A stretch of 64,000 nucleotides of DNA, from the NCBI RefSeq assembly GCF_001509835.1, contig NZ_JXTJ01000006.1:310001-374000 (forward strand), given 5' to 3'. The stretch comes from Allobosea sp. WAO (lineage in GTDB: Bacteria > Pseudomonadota > Alphaproteobacteria > Rhizobiales > Beijerinckiaceae). The first letter of the stretch is position 1, and every line of letters starts with the position of its first letter. Positions 16,916 to 26,720 of the stretch are shown here, one piece after another. The translations under genes and the position numbers were made by a program. The notes below the pieces were generated by a model, which was not told where the DNA came from, did no database searches, and saw only the letters and a list, made by a program, of their open reading frames with translations.

Positions 16916-17926
16916 ATGAACTATCGTCAGCTCGGCCGCTCCGGCCTCAAGGTCTCGCCGCTGTGCCTGGGCACGATGATGTTCGGAGGGGCGACGCCGG
17001 AAGCGGAGTCGCGCGCCATCATCGACCATGCCGCTGCGGCCGGGATCAACTTCATCGACACGGCCGACGCCTATTCTGACGGGCGATCGGAGGAGATCGT
17101 CGGGCGCGTCATCGCCGGCAATCGCCATGACTGGGTGCTGGCGACGAAAGCGGCCAACCCGATGGGGCCCGGGCCGAACCAGCGCGGTCTTTCGCGCAAG
17201 TGGCTGCTCCAGGCCTGCGATGCCAGCCTGAAGCGCCTCGGCAGCGATTTCATCGACATCTACTATCTCCACAAGGAGGACCATGACACGCCGCTTTCCG
17301 AGACGGTTCGGGCGGTCGGCGATCTCGTGCGGCAGGGCAAGATCCGTCATTTCGGCGTCTCGAACTTCCGCGCCTGGCGCGTCGCCGAGATCTGCCGGCT
17401 CTGCGACGAGTTCGGCATCGACCGGCCGGTGGTCAGCCAGCCCTATTACAATGCGATGAACCGCATGCCGGAGGTCGAGCACCTGCCGGCCTGCGGCTAT
17501 TACGGGCTCGGCGTCGCCAGCTATTCGCCCCTGGCGCGCGGCATTCTCACCGCCAAATACGAACCCGGACAGGCGCCGCCGGAGGGCACTCGCGCAGGGC
17601 GCGCGGACCGGCGCCTGATGCAGACCGAATGGCGCGAGGAATCGCTGGTGATTGCCCGGCAGATCCGCGACCACGCCGCGGCGCGCGGCATGACGCCGGT
17701 GCAGTTCGCGGTGCTCTGGGTGCTCAACAACAAGCTGCTGACGGCTGCAGTCGCCGGGCCGCGCACCATGGAGCAATGGCAGGGCTATCTCTCGGCCCTC
17801 GATGCTTCGTTCAGCGCCGAGGACGAAGCGTTGATCGACGCGCTGGTGCCGGCCGGCCACCCCTCGACCCCGGGCTATTCCGACCCGGCCTATCCGCTGG
17901 AAGGCCGGGTGGCGCGGACGGGGTGA
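16916..17926 (+). CDS. Aldo/keto reductase
   Basis: 336 residues, a (beta/alpha)8 NADPH-dependent oxidoreductase of the AKR superfamily. The catalytic tetrad is complete: Asp48 and Tyr53 (FIDTADAYSDG), Lys78 (ATKAANP) and His119 (YYLHKED). GVSNFRAW and the SYSPLARGIL segment are family marks. The start ATG at 16916 follows GTGGAGA (16904-16910), which serves as the ribosome binding site; a GTG at 16904 is less likely. The substrate is unknown. It is divergent from the fliK-like operon. Confidence 0.93.
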   Translation: MNYRQLGRSGLKVSPLCLGTMMFGGATPEAESRAIIDHAAAAGINFIDTADAYSDGRSEEIVGRVIAGNRHDWVLATKAANPMGPGPNQRGLSRKWLLQACDASLKRLGSDFIDIYYLHKEDHDTPLSETVRAVGDLVRQGKIRHFGVSNFRAWRVAEICRLCDEFGIDRPVVSQPYYNAMNRMPEVEHLPACGYYGLGVASYSPLARGILTAKYEPGQAPPEGTRAGRADRRLMQTEWREESLVIARQIRDHAAARGMTPVQFAVLWVLNNKLLTAAVAGPRTMEQWQGYLSALDASFSAEDEALIDALVPAGHPSTPGYSDPAYPLEGRVARTG

Positions 17927-18002
17927 GGGCGCTCCCCTTTTCCCTTCCGCTCCGCGGGAGAAGGTGGCTCGAAGGGCGGGATGAGGGTTGAGCCGACCGA
18001 TC

Positions 18003-18095
18003 CGTCATGCTCGCCCTTGTGGCGAGCATCCACCTCTTGAACACCGCACGCGTCAAAGGAATACGTGGATGGTCGGGACAAGCCCGACCATGACG
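18003..18095. repeat. 93-bp dispersed palindromic repeat of the Bradyrhizobium/Bosea type
   Basis: The element begins CGTCATGCTCG and ends GACCATGACG, so its ends are inverted copies. It contains two hairpins: GCTCGCC/GGCGAGC (18009-18028) and GGTCGGG/CCCGACC (18071-18089). Closely similar CGTCATG...ATCCAC sequences are abundant between genes in Bradyrhizobiaceae and relatives. A second common intergenic motif (CGCTCCGCGGGAGAAGG followed by GGCGGGATGAGGG) lies just before it at ~17947-17987. No coding gene is seen between 17927 and 18131. Confidence 0.7.
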
Positions 18096-18131
18096 CGGAA
18101 AGGTCGCGCGACCTCGGAATTTGCCGCTGCG

Positions 18132-18542
18132 CTAAGGATGCAGCTTCAGCCCCTTGATCGCTTTGTCGACCGCCTTGCGCTCGCCATGGAGGGCTAGGCC
18201 GACGAGGTCGAGCGCGTCTGTCGCGACCGCCTCGACCGCGGCGCGGTTGGCCTCGTCGTGGCCGGTGGCGAAGAGTTCGCGGGTGTAGAGCGAGGGGCGC
18301 AGGCCCGTCTCGCCGGCACGGCACAGCACGCGGGATAGATCGGCGGAGGCGGCGGCGAAGACCAGCACAGGCTGGCGGATCAGCGGGCCATAGACCTTGG
18401 CCGAGCCGTCGCGGTAGGGTTCCCCACCGAGTTCGGGGGCGGCGGCGACGAGCCCGCCCGAGAGGAAGCAGGCGACGTTGAGCTTCTGCCAGGTGGCGAG
18501 CTCCTCGTGGACGATGACGGCAATCTTGGTGTCGAAGCGCAT
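18132..18542 (-). CDS. DUF2000 family protein
   Basis: 136 residues. MRFDTKIAVIVHEELATWQKLNVACFLSGG, KVYGPLIRQPVLVF and the late ALDLVGLALHGERKAVDKAIKGL match the DUF2000 family, small proteins of unknown function with a peptidyl-tRNA-hydrolase-like fold. The start ATG at 18542 overlaps head-on with the ATG of the divergent AraC gene (they share two bases). DUF2000 genes are often paired with such AraC regulators, so the regulator likely controls this gene. Confidence 0.87.
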   Translation of the reverse strand: MRFDTKIAVIVHEELATWQKLNVACFLSGGLVAAAPELGGEPYRDGSAKVYGPLIRQPVLVFAAASADLSRVLCRAGETGLRPSLYTRELFATGHDEANRAAVEAVATDALDLVGLALHGERKAVDKAIKGLKLHP

Positions 18543-19398
18543 GACGGGCACGATAGGGAACGGGCGGCCGGCCGGTCTTGAACGTTCGTGCGTTCGGGGC
18601 GACTGGATTCGCACGGCGCCGGACGAGGCCGGTCCCGAACGGATCGAAGCCTTCTTCTGTGGTCACGCCTATGATCCGCACCGGCACGACACCTATGCGA
18701 TCGGCTATACGCTGAGCGGCGTGCAGAGCTTCGATTATCGCGGCGCAAGATGCGACTCGACACCGGGCGATCTGATCGTCCTGCATCCCGACGAGGTCCA
18801 TGACGGGCGCGCCGGCATGGCCGGCGGCTTTCGTTACCGCATGACCTATGTCGAGCCGGGGATGATCATGCAGGCGCTCGCAGGCCGCGCCGGAGCCACG
18901 CCCTTCATCGGCGATGCTGTCTGTCGCGATGGCCGTTTGCTGCGGGCGCTTATCGGCCTGCTCGGCGATCTCGACCATGCGCTCGAGCCGCTGGAGCGTG
19001 ACCAGGCCGTCGGGGAGCTGGCCGAGGCCCTGCTGGCGCTCGATCCGTCCTGCGCGCCCACCCGGCCGGAAACGCTGGCCGAACGGGCTTGCGGGCTGGC
19101 GCGCGATTTCCTGGCGGACAACGTCGACGAGGCGGTCGACTCGCGGAGGCTTGAAGCGGTGACCGGGCTCGACCGCTATGCGCTCGCCCGGCATTTCCGC
19201 CGTCGCTACGGCACCAGCCCGCATCACTATCTAGTGATGCGCAGGCTGGAGCGGGCGAGGGCGCTGATCCGGCAGGGCGTAGGCTTGGCCGATGCCGCCG
19301 CGGCGAGCGGCTTTGCCGACCAGGCCCATATGACGCGGCGTTTTCGGCAGGCCTACGGCCTTTCGCCGGGGCGCTGGCGGGCGATGCAGGCCAGCTGA
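18541..19398 (+). CDS. AraC family transcriptional regulator
   Basis: 285 residues. The N-terminal cupin ligand-binding domain has HAYDPHRHDTYAIGYTLSGVQSF and PGDLIVLHPDEVHDG. The C-terminal double HTH has LEAVTGLDRYALARHFRRRYG and GLADAAAASGFADQAHMTRRFRQAYGLSPGRW. A GTG at 18592 is an alternative start that would leave 49 bp to the DUF2000 start; homologous proteins begin near that point. It is divergent from and probably controls the DUF2000 gene. The inducer is unknown. Confidence 0.9.
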   Translation: MTGTIGNGRPAGLERSCVRGDWIRTAPDEAGPERIEAFFCGHAYDPHRHDTYAIGYTLSGVQSFDYRGARCDSTPGDLIVLHPDEVHDGRAGMAGGFRYRMTYVEPGMIMQALAGRAGATPFIGDAVCRDGRLLRALIGLLGDLDHALEPLERDQAVGELAEALLALDPSCAPTRPETLAERACGLARDFLADNVDEAVDSRRLEAVTGLDRYALARHFRRRYGTSPHHYLVMRRLERARALIRQGVGLADAAAASGFADQAHMTRRFRQAYGLSPGRWRAMQAS

Positions 19399-19586
19399 GA
19401 AAACGAAACCGGCTCCCGGTCCGAGGTGGGAAGGCAAAAGGCTGCTGCTTTTGTGCCGCGGCAGAGACGGTGGCGGCTCGGCGCGCGACCGGTGCGGACG
19501 AACCGGTCTTAACCGCTCCTTAATGCTCTCGGCGTCCCCTTATGGCGTCCATCGGGGTCTTTGGGGGGCTCGAAAGGACCGCGACC

Positions 19587-19811
19587 ATGCGCAATCCCGT
19601 TTCCGGGTTGGCCGTCGTCGAGCATCTCGTCGGCCTGCCTGTCGCTGACGTCGAACGAGCCCTGATCCTGGCGACCCTGCGCGATACGGGCGGTAACCGG
19701 ACCCATGCCGCGAGCATGCCGGGCATCGCCATAAGAACGCTGCGAACCAAGATCGGCGCCTATGCGGCGCAGGGCTACGCGGTGCCGGATTCGGGACAGG
19801 CCGCACACTGA
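19587..19811 (+). CDS. Small Fis-type helix-turn-helix protein
   Basis: 74 residues. DVERALILATLRDTGGNRTHAASMPGIAIRTLRTKIGAY is the Fis/HTH_8 DNA-binding motif. It is close to the C-terminal end of flagellar sigma-54 activators such as FlbD/FleQ (GNRTHAA...GISIRTLRNK). There is no AAA+ or receiver domain, so it is an orphan DNA-binding module. A GAAAGGA ribosome binding site (19572-19578) precedes ATG 19587. It is followed 13 bp later by an 81-residue unknown gene. It could be a nucleoid or flagellar regulator; its function is not established. Confidence 0.8.
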   Translation: MRNPVSGLAVVEHLVGLPVADVERALILATLRDTGGNRTHAASMPGIAIRTLRTKIGAYAAQGYAVPDSGQAAH

Positions 19812-19824
19812 ACGAGGTCGCGTG

Positions 19825-20070
19825 ATGAACCAGAACGAGGCCGTCGCCGCGAGCAATCTGGTGTCATCGGCGACGCTGGCGGCACTGCTGCGATGCCTGC
19901 TGCAGAAGGGCACGCTCGAAGCAAGGGATGTTCGCGAGGTCTACGAGTCGGCCTTGCTGTTGCTCGAACACCAACAAGGCATCAGCCCGAAGGGGCAGGA
20001 GGCCTTTATCGCGGCCAGAGCCGCCATCGAGCAGTCGCTTCAGGGCTCGCCCTCCGGCGCGCCACCATAG
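19825..20070 (+). CDS. Hypothetical 81-residue helical protein
   Basis: Not recognised. The sequence is predicted helical and mildly amphipathic: SATLAALLRCLLQKGTLEA, VREVYESALLLLEHQQG, GQEAFIAARAAIEQSL. No signal peptide or membrane segment is seen. It lies 13 bp after the Fis-type HTH gene and probably shares its transcript. ATG 19825 and GTG 19822 are both possible starts. Confidence 0.65.
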   Translation: MNQNEAVAASNLVSSATLAALLRCLLQKGTLEARDVREVYESALLLLEHQQGISPKGQEAFIAARAAIEQSLQGSPSGAPP

Positions 20071-20146
20071 CAGGCGCGCGCTGGCAGGCGCCCGGTCTGG
20101 ACATAAGGCTGGCCGTCTGCCGACTGCCTCAAAGGCGCGTGCGGCG

Positions 20147-20467
20147 TCAGTTCAGGACGCAGAAGCCGCCGACCACCACCTGTGAGCGGCACCAGACCCG
20201 CGGCTCCTCGGCAGCAGTCAGCCGCAGCGGTGTCGGCTCGGGCACGGCGGCCCTGATCGGGCTTGCGCCGCGCGGCGACTGGGCGGACAGCGGCTGGCTG
20301 GTCTGCCGGCTGCGAAGGCCCGGCGTGACGATGAGCGAGCCGTCGCGGTTCGACGAGCTCGCCTGGCTGTCGCTGGAACGGCTGCCGCCGAACCTGAACT
20401 TGGCCGCTTCGGCGCTGGCCGGAACGAGCATGATGGCAAGGGTGGCGACAGCAAGGGCGCGGATCAT
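20147..20467 (-). CDS. Hypothetical secreted protein
   Basis: 106 residues. The N-terminus MIRALAVATLAIMLVPASAEA is a typical Sec signal peptide (cleavage after ~21). The mature part is short, basic and Ser/Arg-rich (FRFGGSRSSDSQASSSNRDG) and ends with WCRSQVVVGGFCVLN, with two Cys that could form a disulphide. No family is recognised. It stands alone between the 81-residue gene (convergent) and the TetR gene. Confidence 0.7.
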   Translation of the reverse strand: MIRALAVATLAIMLVPASAEAAKFRFGGSRSSDSQASSSNRDGSLIVTPGLRSRQTSQPLSAQSPRGASPIRAAVPEPTPLRLTAAEEPRVWCRSQVVVGGFCVLN

Positions 20468-20578
20468 CGAAGGCTCCATCGACTGCCGGCGAGGGTGCCG
20501 AAGTTCGACGGATTTGCCCAGCAAACCCTCGATTCAGTCTGAGCAAGCCGTTAAACGCATCGGCAGAACCCGGCAGGT

Positions 20579-21190
20579 TCAGCTCCTGGCCTGCGTCAGG
20601 CCATCCCAGGCCGCCATCGCCGATTGCGCGATCGCTTCAAGTTCGGGCAGCGTCGCGCCATCGCGGGCTCGGATGGACATGCCCTGCTGCACCGTGATGT
20701 AGAACGAGGCGATGCCCGCCGGATCGCATGTCGCCGGCAATTCGCCCGCTTCGACCGCCTGGCGCAGCCGCGCTTCGATGATCGTCTGGGCCTCCGCCCT
20801 TGCATCGCGCAGCGCCGCGCCGGTCTGCGAGCTCGTACCGGCGCCGTGGATCACCGAAAGCACGACCATACAGCCGGCCGGTTTGCCGGGGCGGGTGAAG
20901 AGCGCCGCGGAGCGCATCAGATAGGCTTCGACCGCCGCCTTCGCGCTCGGGGCTTCGGCGATCTGGCGGCCGAGCTCAATGCCGTCGCCTTGTTCGTAGA
21001 GCGCCATCGCCTCACGATAGAGCGCGTCCTTGCTGCCGAAGGCGGCGTAGAGGCTCGGCGCATTGATGCCGATCGCGGTGGTCAACTCGCTCATCGAGGT
21101 GCCCTGGAAGCCCTTCTCCCAAAACAGCATCATGGCCCGATGCAGGGCGTTGTCCCGGTCGAAGCTGCGTGGCCGGCCGCGTTCAGCCAA
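20579..21190 (-). CDS. TetR family transcriptional regulator
   Basis: 203 residues. The N-terminal TetR HTH (~8-55) reads RPRSFDRDNALHRAMMLFWEKGFQGTSMSELTTAIG, with INAPSLYAAFGSKDALY. The C-terminal ligand domain resembles that of AcrR-type repressors with a C-terminal TetR_C domain. It is divergent from an SDR oxidoreductase gene, and the 101-bp space between them holds two palindromes, so it likely represses both itself and the SDR. Confidence 0.93.
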   Translation of the reverse strand: MAERGRPRSFDRDNALHRAMMLFWEKGFQGTSMSELTTAIGINAPSLYAAFGSKDALYREAMALYEQGDGIELGRQIAEAPSAKAAVEAYLMRSAALFTRPGKPAGCMVVLSVIHGAGTSSQTGAALRDARAEAQTIIEARLRQAVEAGELPATCDPAGIASFYITVQQGMSIRARDGATLPELEAIAQSAMAAWDGLTQARS

Positions 21191-21207
21191 GGCTGGGTTC
21201 CTTTCTA

Positions 21208-21286
21208 TATCGATCGATAAATAATCTTCTTGACGCTGAGCTGCAAGCGCATCACCTATTGTGTATCATTCGGTACAAAATAGGTG
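21208..21286. promoter_or_regulatory. Two candidate operators between TetR and SDR genes
   Basis: A perfect 12-bp palindrome TATCGATCGATA lies at 21208-21219, 18 bp before the TetR start. A 34-bp imperfect palindrome lies at 21253-21286, with arms CACCTATT and AATAGGTG plus inner TGTA/TACA, ending 6 bp before the SDR start. Both fit dimeric TetR-type operators; which one binds the adjacent regulator is not known. Confidence 0.6.
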
Positions 21287-21291
21287 ACGCG

Positions 21292-22032
21292 ATGACTAGG
21301 ATGACTGGAAAGAAGGCGCTGGTGACCGGCGGCAGCCGTGGCATCGGGGCAGCGACGGCGCTACGGCTGGCGCAGGAGGGCGCGGATGTCGCGATCACCT
21401 ATGAGCGTTCCCGCGACAAGGCCGAGGCGGTCGTCGGGCAGATTCGCGCGCTCGGCTGCAAGGCGATCGCGCTCCAGGCCGACAGTGCCGATGCGGCGGC
21501 GCTTACGGCTGCGGTCGACAACGCGGCGCGGGAGCTCGGCGGGCTCGACATCCTCGTCAACAATGCCGGCATCTGGCACTATGGCGAGGTCGGCGCCTGG
21601 AGCCTGCAGGAGATCGACGCGATCCTTGCGGTCAATGTCCGGGCCGTGATCGTCGCTTCGCAGGCCGCAACCGCTCATCTGCGCGAGGGCGGGCGCATCA
21701 TCACCACCGGCTCCTGCCTTGCCGAGCGCGTGACCGACCCCGGCATCGCGCTCTATGCGATGAGCAAGGCGGCGCTGATCGGCTTCACCAAGGGCCTGGC
21801 GCGCGATCTCGGGCCGCGCGGCATCACCGTCAACGTCGTCCATCCCGGCGCGACCGACACCGACATGAACCCGGCCGTCGGCGAGCATGCCGATGCCCAG
21901 CTCGCCCGCATGGCGATCCCGCATTTCGGCAAGCCGGAGGATATCGCCGGGCTCATCGCCTATCTGGCGAGCGAAGAGGGACGTTTCATCACCGGGGCCG
22001 GGCTGACCATCGATGGCGGGGTGAACAGCTAG
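21292..22032 (+). CDS. SDR family oxidoreductase
   Basis: 246 residues, classical short-chain dehydrogenase. The NAD(P) motif is TGGSRGIG near residue 11. NNAG is present, along with a Ser in TTGSCLAERV and the catalytic ALYAMSKAAL (Tyr-x3-Lys). It ends ITGAGLTIDGG, typical of 3-oxoacyl-ACP-reductase-like SDRs. The start ATG 21292 lies right after the large palindrome. The substrate is unknown. It is under likely control of the divergent TetR protein. Confidence 0.93.
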   Translation: MTRMTGKKALVTGGSRGIGAATALRLAQEGADVAITYERSRDKAEAVVGQIRALGCKAIALQADSADAAALTAAVDNAARELGGLDILVNNAGIWHYGEVGAWSLQEIDAILAVNVRAVIVASQAATAHLREGGRIITTGSCLAERVTDPGIALYAMSKAALIGFTKGLARDLGPRGITVNVVHPGATDTDMNPAVGEHADAQLARMAIPHFGKPEDIAGLIAYLASEEGRFITGAGLTIDGGVNS

Positions 22033-22045
22033 CCTGCTGCGAGCG

Positions 22046-22074
22046 GGCGGGGGCGGGCTGTGCTCGCCCCCGCC
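22046..22074 (+). terminator. Hairpin after the SDR gene
   Basis: A perfect 10-bp GC-only stem GGCGGGGGCG / CGCCCCCGCC (22046-22055, 22065-22074) with a 9-base loop lies 14 bp after the stop. There is no T-run, so it may be a weak terminator or an mRNA-stabilising hairpin. Confidence 0.5.
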
Positions 22075-22183
22075 AATTCGTTGACGATTCGTTGCCGGGA
22101 TATCCGTGGTTTCGGTGATCGACCTAACCGGGCGCTAAAGCCGGCATGGCAGAATGGCGAGGCTGAGCGGAGCCTTGCCTGAA

Positions 22184-23296
22184 ATGTCCGACTTCACCGG
22201 AGCGGCGCCGAACCGCGTCGCGTCCCGCCTGGACTGGGTCGATACCGCCAAGGGCTTCTGCATCATCCTCGTGGTGCTGATGCATGTCGTCGTCGGTTTC
22301 GAGGTCGCGCAGGAGCGCGAGAGCTGGATCGATCCGTTCATCGAATGGGCGAAGCAGTTTCGGATGCCGGGTTTCTTCCTGCTCTCGGGACTGTTCGCGC
22401 CGCGGCTGATCGGGAAGAGCTGGCCTGAATTCCTCGACCGGAAGATCGCGCCGCTCGTCTATTTCTACCTGCTCTGGCTGACGATCCACTGCCTGCTCAA
22501 GTTCCAGAGCTGGGGCGATGGCGATGTTGCGACACTGTTCAGCGCCTATGCGTTGGGCCTCGTCCAGCCTTTTGGCCTGCTCTGGTTCATCTATCTGCTG
22601 GCGGTGTTCTTCGTGATGAGCAAGGCGTTGCGGGGCTATCCCGTGGCGTCCTGGCTGGCCGCGGCGGCGATCGCGACCGTGCCGGTGACGACCGGCTGGC
22701 TGCTCGTCGATAAGTTCGCGGCCTATTTCGTCTTCTTCCTGAGCGGAGCGTTGTTCGCCCCGGCACTCTTCCGCTTCGCCGACTGGGTTCGCGAGCATCG
22801 TGCTGTCGCATTGAGGCTCTGGCTCGGCTGGGCGGTGGCGAGCGCCTTGCTGACCGGCCTGTTCGGCTATCAGGTCCTGCATGAGACATTTGGGGCCGAT
22901 TTGGTGCTAGGCCATGTCGGCGCGCTCGGCGTCATCGCGTTTTCGGCCCTGTTCGCCGAGCGTCTTGGCTGGATCGCCTATTGCGGCCGCAACTCCCTGC
23001 CGATCTACCTCGCCTTCTTCGTCCCGATGGCGGCGACACGGATCCTGTTGATCAAGACGGAGGCTGAATTCGATCTCGGCACGGCCTCGCTGCTGCTCGC
23101 TGCGCTCTGTATTGCGCTGCCGTTGGCGCTTAATCGGCTGGTTCGGGGAACGATGCTCGGCTTCCTGTTCGAGCGGCCGCGCTGGCTTGGGCCAGCCTCA
23201 GCGGATAAGCGCCGCGCCGAACCTGCGGCCCGCAAATCTGCTCCCGAAACGCTGGATCGCGCCGCTTCGGAACTTAATAGCCCTGGAGGACGATGA
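22184..23296 (+). CDS. Membrane acyltransferase family 3 protein
   Basis: 370 residues, about ten transmembrane segments. RLDWVDTAKGFCIILVVLMHV is the acyltransferase-3 signature (catalytic-type His). FRMPGFFLLSGLF and the RKIAPLVYFYLLW segment follow the family order. Such proteins acylate sugars of surface glycans, often with an O-acetyl or succinyl group; the substrate is unknown. ATG 22154 is an alternative start adding ten residues; 22184 has a GGAG upstream at 22170-22173. The basic C-terminal tail (~330-370) is unrelated to the domain. Its end overlaps the convergent metallo-hydrolase gene by 23 bp. Confidence 0.88.
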   Translation: MSDFTGAAPNRVASRLDWVDTAKGFCIILVVLMHVVVGFEVAQERESWIDPFIEWAKQFRMPGFFLLSGLFAPRLIGKSWPEFLDRKIAPLVYFYLLWLTIHCLLKFQSWGDGDVATLFSAYALGLVQPFGLLWFIYLLAVFFVMSKALRGYPVASWLAAAAIATVPVTTGWLLVDKFAAYFVFFLSGALFAPALFRFADWVREHRAVALRLWLGWAVASALLTGLFGYQVLHETFGADLVLGHVGALGVIAFSALFAERLGWIAYCGRNSLPIYLAFFVPMAATRILLIKTEAEFDLGTASLLLAALCIALPLALNRLVRGTMLGFLFERPRWLGPASADKRRAEPAARKSAPETLDRAASELNSPGGR

Positions 23297-24083
23297 TCGT
23301 CGGTTTCGCCGGCAGCGAAGCCTTCGACATCAAGATCTGCGACTGCTCGCGTCGCTCGACCGGCCAGAAGTCCTGCGAGCGGGCGAGGAAGCGGTTGAGC
23401 GTGCCGCCGCCGAAGAAGTGCATCGGGATCATCGCCCGCGCCTGCAGCGATTTCAGCACCTCCATCATGCCTTCCTGGTCGAGCGTATAGCTGCCGTCGA
23501 CCGGAAAGAGCACGATGTCGACCCGGCCGAGCGCGCGCAAATGGCCGGGCTCCAGCGGATGATGCAGATGGCCGAGATGGGCGATGCAGAGATCGCCGAT
23601 CTCGAAGACGAACATCGAGTTGCCGTCGAAATCGGTGCCGCCGGAATAGGTGCGGATATTGGTCGGGACGTTGCGCACGCGCAGATCGCCGAAGGTGACG
23701 TCATGCTTCGCCGCGCCGGCGCCGCTCTGGTCCCAGCCGGGGAGGACGCGCTTGATCGCCGGGTCGGGCGCGCGCGAATAATGGGTCGAATGCGCCTTGT
23801 TCATCGTGGCGATGTCGGGCGTCACGGGCGGGCGGACATAGTCGTTATAGTCGGTCGCGACCTTCACGCCGCCAGGCGTCTCGATCAGGAAGGTGGCGTG
23901 GCCGACGAAGGTGAGGCGGACCTCGTCCTTGCCGAGATTGGCGAGGCTAATCGGCAGACGGCTGCGCGCCATCTCCGGACGGCAGCCGGGCTCGCCGGTC
24001 TCGGAGCGGGCGGGCGGTGCGAGCAGGAACGCTGTCGCCAGCATGGCGAGGCCATGTCGCAAGAGAGTGTCCGACAAGCCCAT
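23274..24083 (-). CDS. Exported MBL-fold metallo-hydrolase (UlaG-like)
   Basis: 269 residues with a Sec signal (LAMLATAFLLAPPARS, cleavage near residue 28). The metallo-beta-lactamase fold is of the UlaG/YddR type: VRLTFVGHATFLIET, VATDYNDYVRPP, HLGHLHHPLEPGHL, FPVDGSYTLD and IPMHFFGGG. Zn-binding His/Asp residues are present although the classic HxHxDH is altered to a looser pattern. The substrate is unknown. It overlaps the acyltransferase gene tail-to-tail by 23 bp. Confidence 0.85.
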   Translation of the reverse strand: MGLSDTLLRHGLAMLATAFLLAPPARSETGEPGCRPEMARSRLPISLANLGKDEVRLTFVGHATFLIETPGGVKVATDYNDYVRPPVTPDIATMNKAHSTHYSRAPDPAIKRVLPGWDQSGAGAAKHDVTFGDLRVRNVPTNIRTYSGGTDFDGNSMFVFEIGDLCIAHLGHLHHPLEPGHLRALGRVDIVLFPVDGSYTLDQEGMMEVLKSLQARAMIPMHFFGGGTLNRFLARSQDFWPVERREQSQILMSKASLPAKPTIIVLQGY

Positions 24084-24210
24084 TGCAAGCGCTCCGTCTC
24101 TGCCCAGCGGACAAAGCTTCAGGCAAAAGCCGGGCCGTGAAAAGTCCGGCTGCGCGCTCTGGCGGTTTCGTGACCTGCTGGTTTCGTGACTTGCAGGTAC
24201 CTCGTTGGCT

Positions 24211-24780
24211 TCAGCCGGTGCGGACCGTCACCGTGGCATCGGCGAGGCGGCGGTACAGGGTCTTGCGCCGCAGCAGCGGCACCCAGTCGTAAAGGAACAT
24301 CTCGGCGGGCCGCCAGATCACCACCCAGCCCACGATCACGAGGCTCTCCTGGACGACCCGCATGAACGGCCCTTCGAAGGCCTGGGTCAGCAGCCAGATC
24401 AGCGCCATGCAGAGCGCGAGCCCGGCGAGCCCGATCAGGAAGGCGAGTCGCCCGTCATGGAAGAGCTGGCGGATGGCGCGGGCCTGCTCGCGCTCCTTGG
24501 TCCGGAACCAGCCAGTGATCGCGGCGGGAATGTAGGCGGCGGGATCTTGCATCGAGCCGGGCGATTGCAGATGCACCACGATCTCGATCGGCTGCTTCTT
24601 CGGCAACTCCTCGGCCCATTCGACGATGTACTGCTCGGCCTCGGCTGAGAGATCGCGCTCGCGGAAGGGGAACGGGTCGAGGTTGTTGAAGAGCTGTGCG
24701 CCGTCGGTCAGGCGCAGTTCGATCGCGCCCGTGTTGTTCGTCGCCGCCACCGCCAGTCCCTCCGCCCTCGCTGCGTTCAT
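24211..24780 (-). CDS. Hypothetical two-helix membrane protein
   Basis: 189 residues. The soluble N-terminal half contains NNTGAIELRLTDGAQLFNNLDPFPFRERDL and AEQYIVEWAEELPKKQPIEIVVHL, a pattern seen in uncharacterised proteobacterial proteins. Two transmembrane segments follow (~112-132 and ~142-166) and then a short basic tail. No catalytic motif is recognised. It is divergent from ettA and stands alone. Confidence 0.75.
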   Translation of the reverse strand: MNAARAEGLAVAATNNTGAIELRLTDGAQLFNNLDPFPFRERDLSAEAEQYIVEWAEELPKKQPIEIVVHLQSPGSMQDPAAYIPAAITGWFRTKEREQARAIRQLFHDGRLAFLIGLAGLALCMALIWLLTQAFEGPFMRVVQESLVIVGWVVIWRPAEMFLYDWVPLLRRKTLYRRLADATVTVRTG

Positions 24781-24935
24781 AGGCGGCGGCGCGGTCCGGC
24801 GAAAGCGCGCGTTGCGCTCCGGATGGTCAGCGAGGCATCGCGCGCCGGTTGCGGCCCGCTGCCCCTGTCGCTACATACGCGGCAGATTTCCCGAAAGCCT
24901 CAGGCCATCACGCCCGGAGCGGAGTTCGCACCTCT

Positions 24936-26588
<1,653 letters not shown>

Positions 26589-26612
26589 GGCGCTGACTTA
26601 GACTTCAGAAGG

Positions 26613-26644
26613 CCCGCGCTCCGGAAACGGGGCGCGGGTTTTTC
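26613..26644 (+). terminator. Rho-independent terminator of ettA
   Basis: Stem CCCGCGC / GCGCGGG (26613-26619, 26632-26638) extended by inner CC/GG pairs, followed by TTTTT (26639-26643). It begins 25 bp after the ettA stop. Confidence 0.88.
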
Positions 26645-26720
26645 TATTGGGCGATGGGCATTAAGCTGCCTGATGTCGCGATTGTCTCTGTCGGGTCGAA
26701 AGCAGCCGCTCGCATAACCC

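Noticed and set aside
22076..22096. Short tandem repeat ATTCGTTG before the acyltransferase gene
   Set aside because: Only two 8-bp copies, no relation to a promoter or hairpin could be shown.
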